NCBI GenBank assembly: GCA_944332295.1
Contig: CALVJR010000008.1
Coordinates: forward strand, 1-48,816
Source: an uncultured Bacilli bacterium
GTDB taxonomy: Bacteria > Bacillota_I > Bacilli_A > RF39 > UBA660
DNA: 48,816 nucleotides
Direction of reading: 5' to 3'
Part shown: one piece after another, positions 1 to 7,982 of the stretch
Numbering within the stretch: the stretch's first letter is position 1
How the letters are laid out: each line of letters starts with the position of its first letter
Notes under the pieces: model-generated
What the model was told of the DNA's origin: nothing
What the model saw: the letters and a program-made list of their open reading frames with translations, nothing else
Database searches by the model: none
Made by a program: the position numbers and the translations under genes

Positions 1-93
1 GATAATTGTATCATAGCCATTAGGTAAGCTCATAATGTAATCATCAATGTATGCTCTTTTGCAACATTCTCTTACTTTTTCCAAAGTTCTATC
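1..93 (-). pseudogene. ABC transporter ATPase fragment (continues off left edge)
   Basis: The minus-strand frame whose codons end at position 1 reads ...EKVRECCKRAYIDDYIMSLP followed by NGYDTII. This is the segment of ABC-exporter nucleotide-binding domains between the Q-loop and the signature motif (family pattern: A..A.I.DFI..LP.GYDT.IGE). It has no start of its own and joins directly to a broken alkaline-phosphatase remnant on its upstream side. What is seen is therefore the inside of an ABC gene fused by deletion or recombination to another gene. The rest, including the LSGGQ signature and Walker B, would lie left of the window. The exact junction (about 85-95) is an estimate. Confidence 0.6.
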
Positions 94-94
94 T

Positions 95-269
95 AATATC
101 CTTGATCCTAGTCATCGAATAATATTACCACTACATTTTCTGGTTTCTTTTCTGCTAGGAGCTTATCAATATAAGTTAAGGTGTTGTGCTTTGGCGTTAG
201 TCCAAAATACTTTTCTATGGAACAGGCAAAATTAGTAATACATTCTTGATAATTATTTTTTACTTTCAT
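95..269 (-). pseudogene. N-terminal remnant of alkaline phosphatase/phosphodiesterase-like protein
   Basis: The ATG at 267-269 overlaps the end of the upstream deoxyribosyltransferase-like gene by 17 nt, which suggests translational coupling. The 53 codons end NVVVILFDD then TAG (108-110). In the alkaline-phosphatase superfamily the strand VVVILFDG(M/L)G carries the metal-binding Asp. Restoring one G after GATG gives DGLGSRILDRTL in the next frame, so a one-base deletion broke the gene right at the active-site motif. After about ten more codons the frame passes into ABC-transporter sequence. It cannot make a working enzyme. Family assignment rests on this one motif and the N-terminal layout. 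Confidence 0.55.
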
Positions 270-735
270 TTTCTGTCCTGTCATCTACCATTTTTATTGA
301 TTCTTGTAATAATTTTCCCAAGTCATTTATTGGTTTTTTATTGTAATCTAGTTCGTATAACCAGTCTAGATATTTTGTCTTTGGTGCATGGTCTGGTCTA
401 CCATAAATTACTTTTTTGGTAGGTAGCCAGTAGCCAAATTCTACATTAGTAGTAAATCCTGCCATATCTGGCAAGCTTCTTGGTACCCAGAATGTGATTA
501 CGGTTGCTTCTGTTAAGGCCATTCTTTCCCAGAGTGCTTGATCTGTATAATCTTCTTTGGGATGCCAAGTAGAATATTCTGGTACATAAACTACACCATC
601 AAAGTTTAATTTTTCTAAAATTTCACACGCTTTCTTTCTCCATGAAATTTGATTTTCTCCTCTTGGAGTTGGTCCTGCTAAAAAGATTGATTTTTTTCCT
701 GTAATTACAGGTTGGTCTGAATAGTTTATTTGCAT
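253..735 (-). CDS. Nucleoside 2-deoxyribosyltransferase-like protein
   Basis: A 160-residue cytosolic protein. The N-terminal strand and loop SIFLAGPTPRG (about residues 16-26) is the nucleotide-binding start of the nucleoside 2-deoxyribosyltransferase-like fold (compare the Nuc_deoxyri_tr2 family). The segment around NVEFGYW (about 97-103) supplies the Glu that acts as nucleophile in true transferases, and EYSTWHPKEDYTDQALWE is typical of the family. Known members exchange or hydrolyse the base of deoxynucleosides; the substrate here is not evident. Length is normal. The gene is preceded by GGAGTAAATAAT and overlaps the phosphatase remnant downstream. Confidence 0.8.
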   Translation of the reverse strand: MQINYSDQPVITGKKSIFLAGPTPRGENQISWRKKACEILEKLNFDGVVYVPEYSTWHPKEDYTDQALWERMALTEATVITFWVPRSLPDMAGFTTNVEFGYWLPTKKVIYGRPDHAPKTKYLDWLYELDYNKKPINDLGKLLQESIKMVDDRTENESKK

Positions 736-768
736 ATTATTTACTCCTTTGATATTTTATTTTGAATA

Positions 769-1659
769 CTATTTTTTATGTTTTGTATATTGTTTCACCC
801 AGGGCTCTATTGTTTTTTCTTCTATTTGCAAATTTCCTCGTCCTGTTCCTAGGTTATGATTTATTTTCCTTGTGCCGTGAAAATCGCTTCCTCCACTCAT
901 ATATAATCCTTTTTCTTTACATAAACTCACAAGATAATTTGACTGTTCTTCAGTAAATGTCGTATAAAAACATTCTAATCCATCTAATTTATAATTATTT
1001 AGTATATCTAAAAGACTCTTTGCTATATTAGGTGAATAGGCAAAAGTATGGGCAAGGAAAGCAAGTCCTCCAGATTCATGAATCATCGCAATTGCTTTTT
1101 CTAGGCTAGGAAATAGTGATGACTCATCTACATATAAAGGACTCTTCGGATTATAGATTTCATTTCTGGTAAAGCTACTAGTTTCCTCTTTCGACTTTTC
1201 TTCTAAAAATAGGCAATTATTTTCTGGATGACTTTTTATTTCTTTCCAGAATGATACTCTGCAAGACTCTTTTTCTGGATTAAACTCAATATTTTCTTCA
1301 TCAAAAATAACACCAATCTTTTGATATTGTTTCTTTATTAAATTATACTCTTGTATCTGTTTTTCTTCAAAAGTTAAGACACTTTCTTTTAGTAATTCGC
1401 TCATCATATCAAGATTGAAATTGTATCCTAGCACTTCTATTGTTTCACCATGATATGTTGTTGTTATCTCTATTCCTGGAATAATCATTCCTTCAAATTT
1501 TTCTCTTATATTTGGATTTTTTAATTCTTCATAAGCACCTATTGTATTGTGATCTGTAATAGAGATTATCGTTAATTTTTTCTGATGTGCTTCTTCTAGT
1601 AATTCTCCTGGTGTTAGTGTGCCATCTGAATATGTTGTATGTGTATGAATATCAATCAT
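769..1659 (-). CDS. PHP-domain phosphoesterase (TrpH/YciV-like)
   Basis: A 296-residue protein starting MIDIHTHTTYSDGTLTPGEL, the first metal-binding motif (HxH...SDG) of polymerase-and-histidinol-phosphatase domains. ISITDHNTIGAYEEL gives the second motif, and the C-terminal LAHTFAYSP and GGSDFHG supply later metal ligands. TrpH-type members hydrolyse 3',5'-bisphosphonucleotides or trim RNA 5' ends; the exact substrate here is inferred only. A GTG four codons upstream is also in frame, but the ATG at 1657-1659 is better spaced from the AAAGTGAG ribosome site. The start overlaps the end of the BRO-N gene by 8 nt, so the two are probably translated together. Confidence 0.85.
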   Translation of the reverse strand: MIDIHTHTTYSDGTLTPGELLEEAHQKKLTIISITDHNTIGAYEELKNPNIREKFEGMIIPGIEITTTYHGETIEVLGYNFNLDMMSELLKESVLTFEEKQIQEYNLIKKQYQKIGVIFDEENIEFNPEKESCRVSFWKEIKSHPENNCLFLEEKSKEETSSFTRNEIYNPKSPLYVDESSLFPSLEKAIAMIHESGGLAFLAHTFAYSPNIAKSLLDILNNYKLDGLECFYTTFTEEQSNYLVSLCKEKGLYMSGGSDFHGTRKINHNLGTGRGNLQIEEKTIEPWVKQYTKHKK

Positions 1660-2518
1660 TTTTATTCTCACTTTCTAATTGTTTTATATTATCTATATAT
1701 TGATAATTTAATGTATTTTCTTTTGTTACTACCGTTCTTCCTAATTCTTTTTCTAGGTTATCCCTAGTAATTTTAGCAATGTTTCCACCTCGTTTTGCCA
1801 TTTCTTTATTTTCTTCTAGTCCGTATGGTTTATATTCTTTAGTTAATTCTCTCGTTGCGATTTCTCCTAAATCCGTAAGTGCTATTTCGACATCTGTCAT
1901 ATTATCTCTTAGAGATTCTTTTCTTATTCCTTTGTATTCTTTATATTCTGACGATTTCATACCAGACCAAGACTTATATATTTCATTGGTTAATATTCCG
2001 TATTCATAATCTTTAGTAATACCGTTTTCTTTCCAAACATCAGTAAGTTTGTTTCTACTTAAAATTCCTTTTAATCTTGTCTCTATCCATTTATCAGAAT
2101 AGCCTCTTTTGCGGTAATAATCAATTGCTCTTTTGATAGCGATTTCAGGATCAAAGACTTCATCAATTCTTTCGCTCCCGAGATTAGCAAGCCACATTTT
2201 AAAAGGTTCTGCTTTAGGGCTTGGAATGGATTCGATTAATCTTAATATTCCCTTGGTATCTAGTGTATCAGTTTCTCGTAATTTTCCGTCTTGTGCTTTA
2301 AGTTTCAACTGTACACATTTTGTGGACAGTTCACTTTGTTCTTCTTCACTCATTCTTTTTTTTAACATATTCCAATAGTTTCTTGGATTATTACTATCCG
2401 TTAGAGCAGCGACTACATCCACAACACTAAAATAGTACTCTTCTTTTTCTCTATCCCAGATGCTTCTTATTTCTTTTCCTTCAAACAGATTAGAAATTGT
2501 TTCTATTTTATTATTCAT
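1652..2518 (-). CDS. BRO-N domain protein (phage antirepressor/DinD-like)
   Basis: A 288-residue protein. The N-terminal domain (about 1-115), with IRSIWDREKEEYYFSVVDVV, TDSNNPRNYWNMLKKR and DTLDTKGILRLIESIPSPKA, is the BRO-N fold of phage antirepressors and baculovirus BRO proteins, which bind DNA. The rest, with EPFKMWLANLGSERIDE and a conserved helical C-terminal half ending in a basic segment, matches the long chromosomal BRO-N/DinD-like form rather than a phage gene with a KilA or ANT tail. It ends in TGA within the start region of the PHP gene. The biological role is not known; a DNA-damage or phage link is only suggested by the family. Confidence 0.8.
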   Translation of the reverse strand: MNNKIETISNLFEGKEIRSIWDREKEEYYFSVVDVVAALTDSNNPRNYWNMLKKRMSEEEQSELSTKCVQLKLKAQDGKLRETDTLDTKGILRLIESIPSPKAEPFKMWLANLGSERIDEVFDPEIAIKRAIDYYRKRGYSDKWIETRLKGILSRNKLTDVWKENGITKDYEYGILTNEIYKSWSGMKSSEYKEYKGIRKESLRDNMTDVEIALTDLGEIATRELTKEYKPYGLEENKEMAKRGGNIAKITRDNLEKELGRTVVTKENTLNYQYIDNIKQLESENKND

Positions 2519-2585
2519 ATCTTTACCACCTTTCTATATGTATTATTAGAAAAAAGTTGGTAATTTCCTTTAAAATTTTAATTTT

Positions 2586-3437
2586 TTATTCATTTCTTTC
2601 TAATGGACAAGTGGTGCATCGAAATGCTCCGCCAAGTTTTGCGGTTTCTTCCATCTCTAATGGTATTGTTTTAATATGTCTTTTTTCTATTTCTTTTTTG
2701 ATGCGTTTATGATTAGAATTAATTATTATCGTTTTCGGATTAATTACAAAAACATTGGTTCCTAGTTCAAATTGTTCTTGTTCTGTAAGTGTAATTTTAT
2801 CAAATTTATCTAATAATTTGTAAGAATCTTCTTCTAATCCTTCTTTATAGACAATTGCTAGATTAGGATTAATTATTGTAAATACAACATCTAGGTGAAG
2901 AAATTTTTCTTTTAATTTTAATGGGATGATTGTGTAACTCTCATCTAGTACACTTTTTAAAAAATCAACTCCATCCATGGTTGTTCTTTCACTGATTCCA
3001 ACATAGATTGTTTTATTATCTACTAAAACATCTCCACCTTCTAGATAGATATCTTCTGGTACTTTAATTATATTTTCTTTGTCGATTGTATTTATAATAT
3101 GGTTCCAACCTTTGATGGCAGCTTTTCTGTTTTCTTTTCTCATATTTGAAATAAAGAATTTATTTCCTATTACAAAAGCTAAATCTCTAGTAAATATCTG
3201 ACCTTTTGCGTCTTCTACTTGATTTGCTATTAAAATATCAATATTATTTTCTTTTAGCGTATCCCAAAACTTCTTTTGTTCTTCTAATATAATTTCTTTT
3301 TTAGGTATATTTTCTTTTGCTGCATAGTGTTTGATAGTTTCATTATTCATTGCTAAACTAGTTGAATCATAATAGTTTGCACTTGCGACAATGACTTTTT
3401 GTAATTTATCATATTCATTATTTACATTTACTTTCAT
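2586..3437 (-). CDS. Arginine deiminase/dimethylargininase family amidinotransferase-like hydrolase
   Basis: A 283-residue enzyme of the guanidino-modifying fold. Visible family motifs in order are FTRDLAFVIG (substrate Asp, about 100-110), EGGDVLVD (about 150), HLDVVFTI (catalytic His and Asp, about 195) and GGAFRCTTCPLE at the C-terminus, where Cys274 is in the place of the catalytic nucleophile. Such enzymes hydrolyse arginine, methylated arginines or related guanidines to citrulline-type products. The length fits the short DDAH/ADI class. No arginine-pathway neighbours are present, so the substrate is unassigned. It lies about 15 nt downstream of an RBBP9-type hydrolase gene, probably in the same transcript. 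Confidence 0.85.
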   Translation of the reverse strand: MKVNVNNEYDKLQKVIVASANYYDSTSLAMNNETIKHYAAKENIPKKEIILEEQKKFWDTLKENNIDILIANQVEDAKGQIFTRDLAFVIGNKFFISNMRKENRKAAIKGWNHIINTIDKENIIKVPEDIYLEGGDVLVDNKTIYVGISERTTMDGVDFLKSVLDESYTIIPLKLKEKFLHLDVVFTIINPNLAIVYKEGLEEDSYKLLDKFDKITLTEQEQFELGTNVFVINPKTIIINSNHKRIKKEIEKRHIKTIPLEMEETAKLGGAFRCTTCPLERNE

Positions 3438-3451
3438 TGTTCCTCCAACAT

Positions 3452-4015
3452 TTATATTTCTGTTAATAGTTCAGGAAATTCTTGATAGCCACTTTCACTA
3501 TTTAAATGTCCACCATTTGGTATTAGTTTTTGTTTTGTAGCAATAGCATCCGCAAAAGTTTTTTCTACTTCGTATTTTACATAGGGATCATTATCTGTGT
3601 AATAGCAGACAATGTCATCACAATACTTTTTTAACTCTTCTAAGTTATCTAGATACATGCTTTTATTTACTGTATCATACTCTTGGTTTATTCCTAAATA
3701 GTTATTAAAACCACAGACAAAGACTAATTTTTTTACTTTTAATTTATTTTCAATTAAAAATTTTGCAATAAATACTGGTGCAATGGAATGAGCAAATATT
3801 GTTGTGTTTTCTGTTAGTATTTTAGCATCCGTATAAGTTTTCAATAATCTAGACCAGTTTTCATACGTTTGAAATCCAACTCCTGATGGAAAGTCTGGAG
3901 TATATACTTCTAGGTTCTTTTTTTCTAACTCACATCTTAACCATGGAATCCAGTTTGAGAATGGACTAGCAAAGCTTCCGTGGATAATTATGTAATTATT
4001 TCTTTTCATTTTCAT
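3452..4015 (-). CDS. RBBP9/YdeN-type serine hydrolase
   Basis: A 187-residue alpha/beta hydrolase. IIIHGSFASPFSNWIPWLR gives the oxyanion strand and loop (about 8-26). AHSIAPVFIAKFL holds the nucleophile Ser in an AHSIA elbow, DNDPYV supplies the acid and PNGGHLNSESG the His. This is the compact RBBP9/YdeN family, in which Trp, Asn and Pro follow the HG(S/T) motif. Substrates of bacterial members are mostly unknown. The gene lies 2 nt from the preceding unknown gene and about 15 nt from the deiminase-family gene, so co-transcription is likely. Confidence 0.85.
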   Translation of the reverse strand: MKMKRNNYIIIHGSFASPFSNWIPWLRCELEKKNLEVYTPDFPSGVGFQTYENWSRLLKTYTDAKILTENTTIFAHSIAPVFIAKFLIENKLKVKKLVFVCGFNNYLGINQEYDTVNKSMYLDNLEELKKYCDDIVCYYTDNDPYVKYEVEKTFADAIATKQKLIPNGGHLNSESGYQEFPELLTEI

Positions 4016-4017
4016 TT

Positions 4018-4656
4018 TTACCTTTCTATTACATTGCTTTTTAATTTTTCTATATTTTGTTGTAGTGATAAAAGATAAGGAATATTACTTGTTAATTCTA
4101 CTCCGTCTAATTCTTTTATGTTAGGGTCCAATGGCAATATTTTTTGGTCATATATTTTTTGATTTAGTAGTGTGTCTAAATCATCTATTTTATCTACTAC
4201 ATAGTTTTCAAAATAATATAGAGTCCAAACATTTTTTGATTTTGAATATTTTAATTCAAAGATAGGTAATAATTCATCTCCAATATGAACACTCTTTAAA
4301 TTAAATGTTCTTTTATACTCATCTAATAAAGTTTTTATTCTTACGGATTTAGCGTTTTTCTTCTCTATTTCATATATTTTATGATATATCTTTTGGTATT
4401 CTTCTATTAGTTCTCTGTAAGTTATATTTTCTTTTTCAAATCTATAATTATCCATTGTAAATTTATGTTTTTGTTCATAAAAAGGATATAGTGTGTTCCA
4501 AGTATCTGGATTGGTATTATAAACAAGAATCCCTGATTTTTTATTTATATTTACATTTGAATATAGATTCATAGCACTATCTAATCTAGTAGGCAGTATT
4601 TCTTTTGGTACTTTTTCATCTAAAATATCTTTAGTAATAATCATGAGTTTTTTCAC
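4018..4656 (-). CDS. Hypothetical protein, 212 aa
   Basis: I do not recognise this family. The 212-residue protein is acidic to neutral, with no signal peptide or membrane segment. It is rich in Tyr and Lys, with a long charged helix (about 85-125, EEYQKIYHKIYEIEKKN) in the middle. The start ATG lies behind an AAAGGAGTG ribosome site, and the end abuts the serine hydrolase gene (2 nt), so it belongs to the same minus-strand unit. The length, steady codon use and tight spacing support a real gene; no function is proposed. Confidence 0.6.
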   Translation of the reverse strand: MKKLMIITKDILDEKVPKEILPTRLDSAMNLYSNVNINKKSGILVYNTNPDTWNTLYPFYEQKHKFTMDNYRFEKENITYRELIEEYQKIYHKIYEIEKKNAKSVRIKTLLDEYKRTFNLKSVHIGDELLPIFELKYSKSKNVWTLYYFENYVVDKIDDLDTLLNQKIYDQKILPLDPNIKELDGVELTSNIPYLLSLQQNIEKLKSNVIER

Positions 4657-4707
4657 TCCTTTATCGTTTTACTTGATACCATATTTGAACAATCCCCTCT
4701 TCTTCTT

Positions 4708-5181
4708 TTACACTTTTTCTAATTGTAACTCCTTTTCTAGGTACTTTCCTTCAAAAAGATTAATTCCTTTTGTTAAAAGATAGGGATTATAGTTAATAAT
4801 AATTCTATTTACTAGATTATTTTCTAAAAATAAAGTATTGGTATGTGCTCCTCCTGATACAAATATTTTATTTAGATTTTTTTCTTTACATACTTTTTTA
4901 AATTCTTCTAAGGAGTTTACATAAATTACATTTTTATAATTTGAAGAGTTTTGTGTCTTAGAAAAGATAATTACTGTTATATCTTTTAAGTCATTTATAT
5001 AGTCTTCTCCCCAAGATATCACATTTTGAAATGTTTTGTTTCCCCAGACTAGGCAATCTTACTCTTTCAAAAAATTTAACATTATTTGGTAATTTCTTTC
5101 TGATAAAAAATCTTCGCTGCCTTCTTTTGTTGCGATTAATCCGTTGATAGATGCTGCCATTTCTATTGTTACTTCCATCAT
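4708..5181 (-). pseudogene. RibD-C/dihydrofolate-reductase-like protein, interrupted by in-frame TAA
   Basis: From ATGATG at 5176-5181 (ribosome site AAGAGGTGA) one frame runs to 4708 as 157 sense codons broken by a single TAA at 5059-5061 (codon 41). The N-terminal part contains MAASINGLIATKEG, the first strand of RibD-C/DHFR-like reductases. After the stop the same frame continues with DCLVWGNKTFQNVISWGED and later NKIFVSGGAHTNTLF, the NADP-binding strand of the fold. There is no frameshift and the full length is normal for the family. The interruption is thus a point nonsense change (a Tyr codon would fit), or a readthrough site. A GTG inside could start only a useless 104-residue piece. 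Confidence 0.8.
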
Positions 5182-5198
5182 TAGTTCACCTCTTTTAA

Positions 5199-6341
5199 TT
5201 ATTGTCTTATTATTCCGCCATGACACTTTAAGGTATATATTTTCTTGTTTTCTTTTTTGATTGTTTCTTCTCCTTCAAAGTTTGTTAGGTCTCCTGTTAC
5301 TTCAAATGTATATTTGTAGCCTTGATTTTCAAATTCTTTAGGTCCTCTTACTGGAATAGTATCATCTTGTCCTACTTGCATTAATGCTGGTCTTAAGGCA
5401 TTATCCATTGCTTCTTCACTTAAGTTTTCATCTAGCGTTCTTCCATAATATACCATTCCCCAGATAGGAGTGTCTTCTTGTTGATATACTACTTCTTGTC
5501 CCTGAAAATCAGTTCCACCAAAGTAAGTATCGTGATAAGTCCACTTGTCTTTTATGTATTCATAGTCACGGGAACCTCTTCTGGTAGGATTTACTTTTTC
5601 TGCAGTTCCGTTTGCATAAGTTCCTTTTTTGGCTTCTATTAAGAAGTTATATAAATCTATTAATTCTTGTTCTTTCAATAACCTATCTAAGTCATATACT
5701 CCTGATGGTGTTTTGTCTTTCATCATTTTTGCTATTTCTAATACATTTTCTGCTAGTTCTTTGAAGCCTACTACTCGGCATTCTAAATTATCTACTTTCC
5801 AGTCATTAATTAATTCATCATACTCTAAATAAGAATTGATATTTACCTTTTTCCCTGTTTCATCTAATACTCTTTTGGCAACTACTTTTGCCGTTTCACT
5901 TGGAACTTTTTTTGTTTTATAGTGAGTTTCAATTAAGTCAAAGGATTCTTTTTCGCTTTTCTTTGCATACTCTACTACTTCATCGATAAATTTCTTTACA
6001 TCAAATCTAAAATTTCCACCTCTAAATACAGGGATGATGTTTGATGCTTCTTCAAAACATTTCATCTGTTCCTCGGTAAGTCCCGCCGTTCCTATTACAA
6101 TAGGCTTTTTTACTTTTTGTGCAAATCCTAGTACTTTATCAAAACTATCTTTATGAGAAAAATCTACAATGACATCAAAATCTTCTTTTATATTCTCTAA
6201 TTCATCATAATTATAATAATTGGTATTGCTTCTAGATAGTCCAGCAGTGATTTCTACAGTATCACTATTTTTTGCTAGTTCTAGTGCCTCTCTTCCTGTT
6301 CTTCCTGTAATTCCACTCCATAATATTTTTACTTTTTCCAT
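5199..6341 (-). CDS. DapB-like dehydrodipicolinate reductase fused to a DUF5680 domain
   Basis: A 380-residue two-domain protein. Residues 1 to about 215 look like DapB: a Rossmann start KILWSGITGRTGREALELA, DVIVDFSH, GTAGLTEEQ, RGGNFRFDVK and THYKTKKVPSETAK, which corresponds to the substrate-binding HH...K.D.PSGTA motif but with the second His replaced by Tyr and SGT changed to SET. Residues from about 228 (IDLYNFLIEAKKGTYANG, GSRDYEYI, TYHDTYFGG) match DUF5680, a domain usually attached to helix-turn-helix proteins. No other lysine-pathway gene is nearby and the active-site motif is altered. A role other than lysine synthesis is therefore plausible; this is inference. Confidence 0.75.
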   Translation of the reverse strand: MEKVKILWSGITGRTGREALELAKNSDTVEITAGLSRSNTNYYNYDELENIKEDFDVIVDFSHKDSFDKVLGFAQKVKKPIVIGTAGLTEEQMKCFEEASNIIPVFRGGNFRFDVKKFIDEVVEYAKKSEKESFDLIETHYKTKKVPSETAKVVAKRVLDETGKKVNINSYLEYDELINDWKVDNLECRVVGFKELAENVLEIAKMMKDKTPSGVYDLDRLLKEQELIDLYNFLIEAKKGTYANGTAEKVNPTRRGSRDYEYIKDKWTYHDTYFGGTDFQGQEVVYQQEDTPIWGMVYYGRTLDENLSEEAMDNALRPALMQVGQDDTIPVRGPKEFENQGYKYTFEVTGDLTNFEGEETIKKENKKIYTLKCHGGIIRQ

Positions 6342-6349
6342 ATTTTTTC

Positions 6350-6880
6350 CTACCTTTCATCTATTTGCTCTTTTATATTTTTTATTCTTTTTTCATAACT
6401 GTTATCACATTCTATATTATCTTTTTCTCTTGTAGAAAAATAATCTAAAAATTTAAACTCAAAATATAACCATTCACTAATACCTTTGAAATAGTTTTTT
6501 ATGGCTTCTATTTCCTCTTCATTATCTTCTTTAGATCCTTGACCTGTTAGAATTAAATAAACTGTTTTTCCTTGGAAATAGTTGTGATGATAAAAAGGAT
6601 AACATCTATCTATCATATTTTTTAATAGTCCTGTAATGTGACTCATATATAAGGGACTAGAAATAATAATTTTATCATTTTCTTTCAGTTTCATATAAAT
6701 ATCTTTCATGTCATCCTCTTGGATACAATAATTTTCTAATTTCTTTTTACAACTATTGCAGCCTAGACAATAATTAATTTTTTTATGAGATAAAGATATT
6801 AACGTATCATTTTCTTGTTTTAATTCTTTTAATATTTTATAGTTGTTTTTTTCTCTATTACTTCCGTTAATTAGTAGCAT
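6350..6880 (-). CDS. NADPH-dependent FMN reductase/flavodoxin-fold protein
   Basis: A 176-residue flavoprotein of the NAD(P)H:FMN oxidoreductase class. It starts LLINGSNREKNNYKIL (phosphate-binding loop of the flavodoxin fold). INYCLGCNSCKKK carries the CxxCxxC-type cysteines typical of the iron-sulfur-flavoprotein/WrbA-like subgroup. IISSPLYMSHITGLLKNMID is the conserved flavin-ring loop. The short C-terminus lacks further cysteines. It lies 8 nt upstream of dapB-DUF5680 and 8 nt downstream of the methyltransferase gene, within one minus-strand operon. The physiological electron acceptor is unknown. Confidence 0.8.
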   Translation of the reverse strand: MLLINGSNREKNNYKILKELKQENDTLISLSHKKINYCLGCNSCKKKLENYCIQEDDMKDIYMKLKENDKIIISSPLYMSHITGLLKNMIDRCYPFYHHNYFQGKTVYLILTGQGSKEDNEEEIEAIKNYFKGISEWLYFEFKFLDYFSTREKDNIECDNSYEKRIKNIKEQIDER

Positions 6881-6888
6881 ATGTCCTC

Positions 6889-7569
6889 CTATTCTTTTTC
6901 AATCACAATCTCAATATTCTTACTATTATCACTTGCTTTCGTAAAAGAATAATTTTCATATAATTGATATTTAAAATTATGTTTTTTAAGTATACTTTCT
7001 AGTTGACTTAGTTTATATATTTGAAATTCATGTGTATCCTGGTATATTTTACCGTCAATCATATATGTAATTTCTGTTTTTTCTTTAAAAGTTGTACTAT
7101 CAAATGTCCACTTCATGATTCGTTTGTAGTTGTTTACTGTTGTTTCTTTTTCTCCGCTTTTCCTACCATTATGTAAATCGATAATTAGTACTCCATTTGT
7201 GTTTAAATATTCGTACCAGTGAAGTAGTGCTTCTTCTAATTCTTGTTCATTAGCTAAATGATTAAAAACAGCAAACATAGAAATAATTGCATCATATTTT
7301 TTATGAGGTTTAAAATCTAATAAATTTCCTTGATAGAGAGGACCCTTTACTCTTGTTTTCGCAACATCTAACATTCCTTGATTTAAATCAATGCCTTCTA
7401 CTTGGTAATTTTTTTCTTCTAAGTAATGCATATGAAGCCCGGTACCACAACCAATATCTAATACTGTTTTTCTAGTGTTTATCAATTCTTCTAAAAACTT
7501 TGATTCTTTATCATAACTTTTCTTTTTATAAAACAAATCATAATACTTTGCCATTTGTTGATATTCCAT
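6889..7569 (-). CDS. Class I SAM-dependent methyltransferase
   Basis: A 226-residue methyltransferase. Motif I is TVLDIGCGTGLHMHYLEEK (about 35-53), the acidic ribose-binding residue follows in VEGIDLNQGML, and YDAIISMFAVFNHL gives motif IV. The C-terminal half (IIDLHNGRKSG, YKRIMKWTFD, YQDTHEFQIYKLSQLESIL) is the usual substrate-recognition layer of small-molecule methyltransferases. The substrate cannot be told from sequence. It is probably co-transcribed with the flavoprotein downstream. Confidence 0.85.
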   Translation of the reverse strand: MEYQQMAKYYDLFYKKKSYDKESKFLEELINTRKTVLDIGCGTGLHMHYLEEKNYQVEGIDLNQGMLDVAKTRVKGPLYQGNLLDFKPHKKYDAIISMFAVFNHLANEQELEEALLHWYEYLNTNGVLIIDLHNGRKSGEKETTVNNYKRIMKWTFDSTTFKEKTEITYMIDGKIYQDTHEFQIYKLSQLESILKKHNFKYQLYENYSFTKASDNSKNIEIVIEKE

Positions 7570-7600
7570 TGTTTTCTCCTTATTTAATTTTTATCTTGTT

Positions 7601-7915
7601 TTACTTTGTTTCCTTTTCTATCCATTCTAAATACTCATTTAGACCTTCTTTTATTTCTTCTGCAAAAATTTCTGGTACTTCTTAGGAATGAAGTTTTCTT
7701 ATTTCTTGTTCTACTTCTTTATATAAAGATTCTTTTGTTTTCATTTCTAATAAATATTCCTGAGATGTTTCTATTTGGTTATTCCACCAGTAGGATGATG
7801 ATATTTCTTTTTGTTGAACACTGCTTACTAATCTTTTTTCTAATAACGATTTTGTTATTTCGTTAGCGATTTCTTTGTTATCGATTGCGGTTTTTATATT
7901 GTAGTATTTAGTCAT
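7601..7915 (-). pseudogene. cutA: CutA1-like divalent-cation tolerance protein, interrupted by in-frame TAA
   Basis: The frame from ATG at 7913-7915 holds the CutA1 hallmarks IANEITKSLLEKRLVSSVQ, SYWWNNQIE and LLEMKTKESLY, then EIRKLHS followed by TAA at 7682-7684 (codon 78). The same frame continues EVPEIFAEEIKEGLNEYLEW to a final TAA at 7601-7603, giving the normal family length of about 104 residues. In CutA1 the motif is HPYEVPEI, so the stop sits exactly where the conserved Tyr belongs. CutA1 trimers form small ferredoxin-like assemblies linked to metal tolerance. The break is a single nonsense codon with everything else intact, so it is either a recent pseudogene or a readthrough site. 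Confidence 0.85.
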
Positions 7916-7957
7916 TTAACTTCCTCTTTTCTATCGATATTATAACAAACAATCTAT

Positions 7958-7982
7958 AGAAAAAACAGTTCTTAGAACTGTT
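7958..7982 (-). terminator. Terminator of metK
   Basis: Minus-strand AACAGTTCTAAGAACTGTT followed by TTTT forms a perfect stem immediately after the metK TAA stop. It separates metK from the CutA-like gene. Confidence 0.85.

Noticed and set aside
1652-2518. Possibility that TGA encodes Trp, as in some AT-rich Mollicutes.
   Set aside because: The BRO-N gene ends normally in TGA, and Trp is written TGG at conserved positions throughout.
4708-7915. UAA reassigned to Tyr as a new genetic code.
   Set aside because: TAA is the ordinary terminator of metK, dapB-DUF5680, the deoxyribosyltransferase-like gene and others, some directly before terminator hairpins. Only suppression or decay remains.
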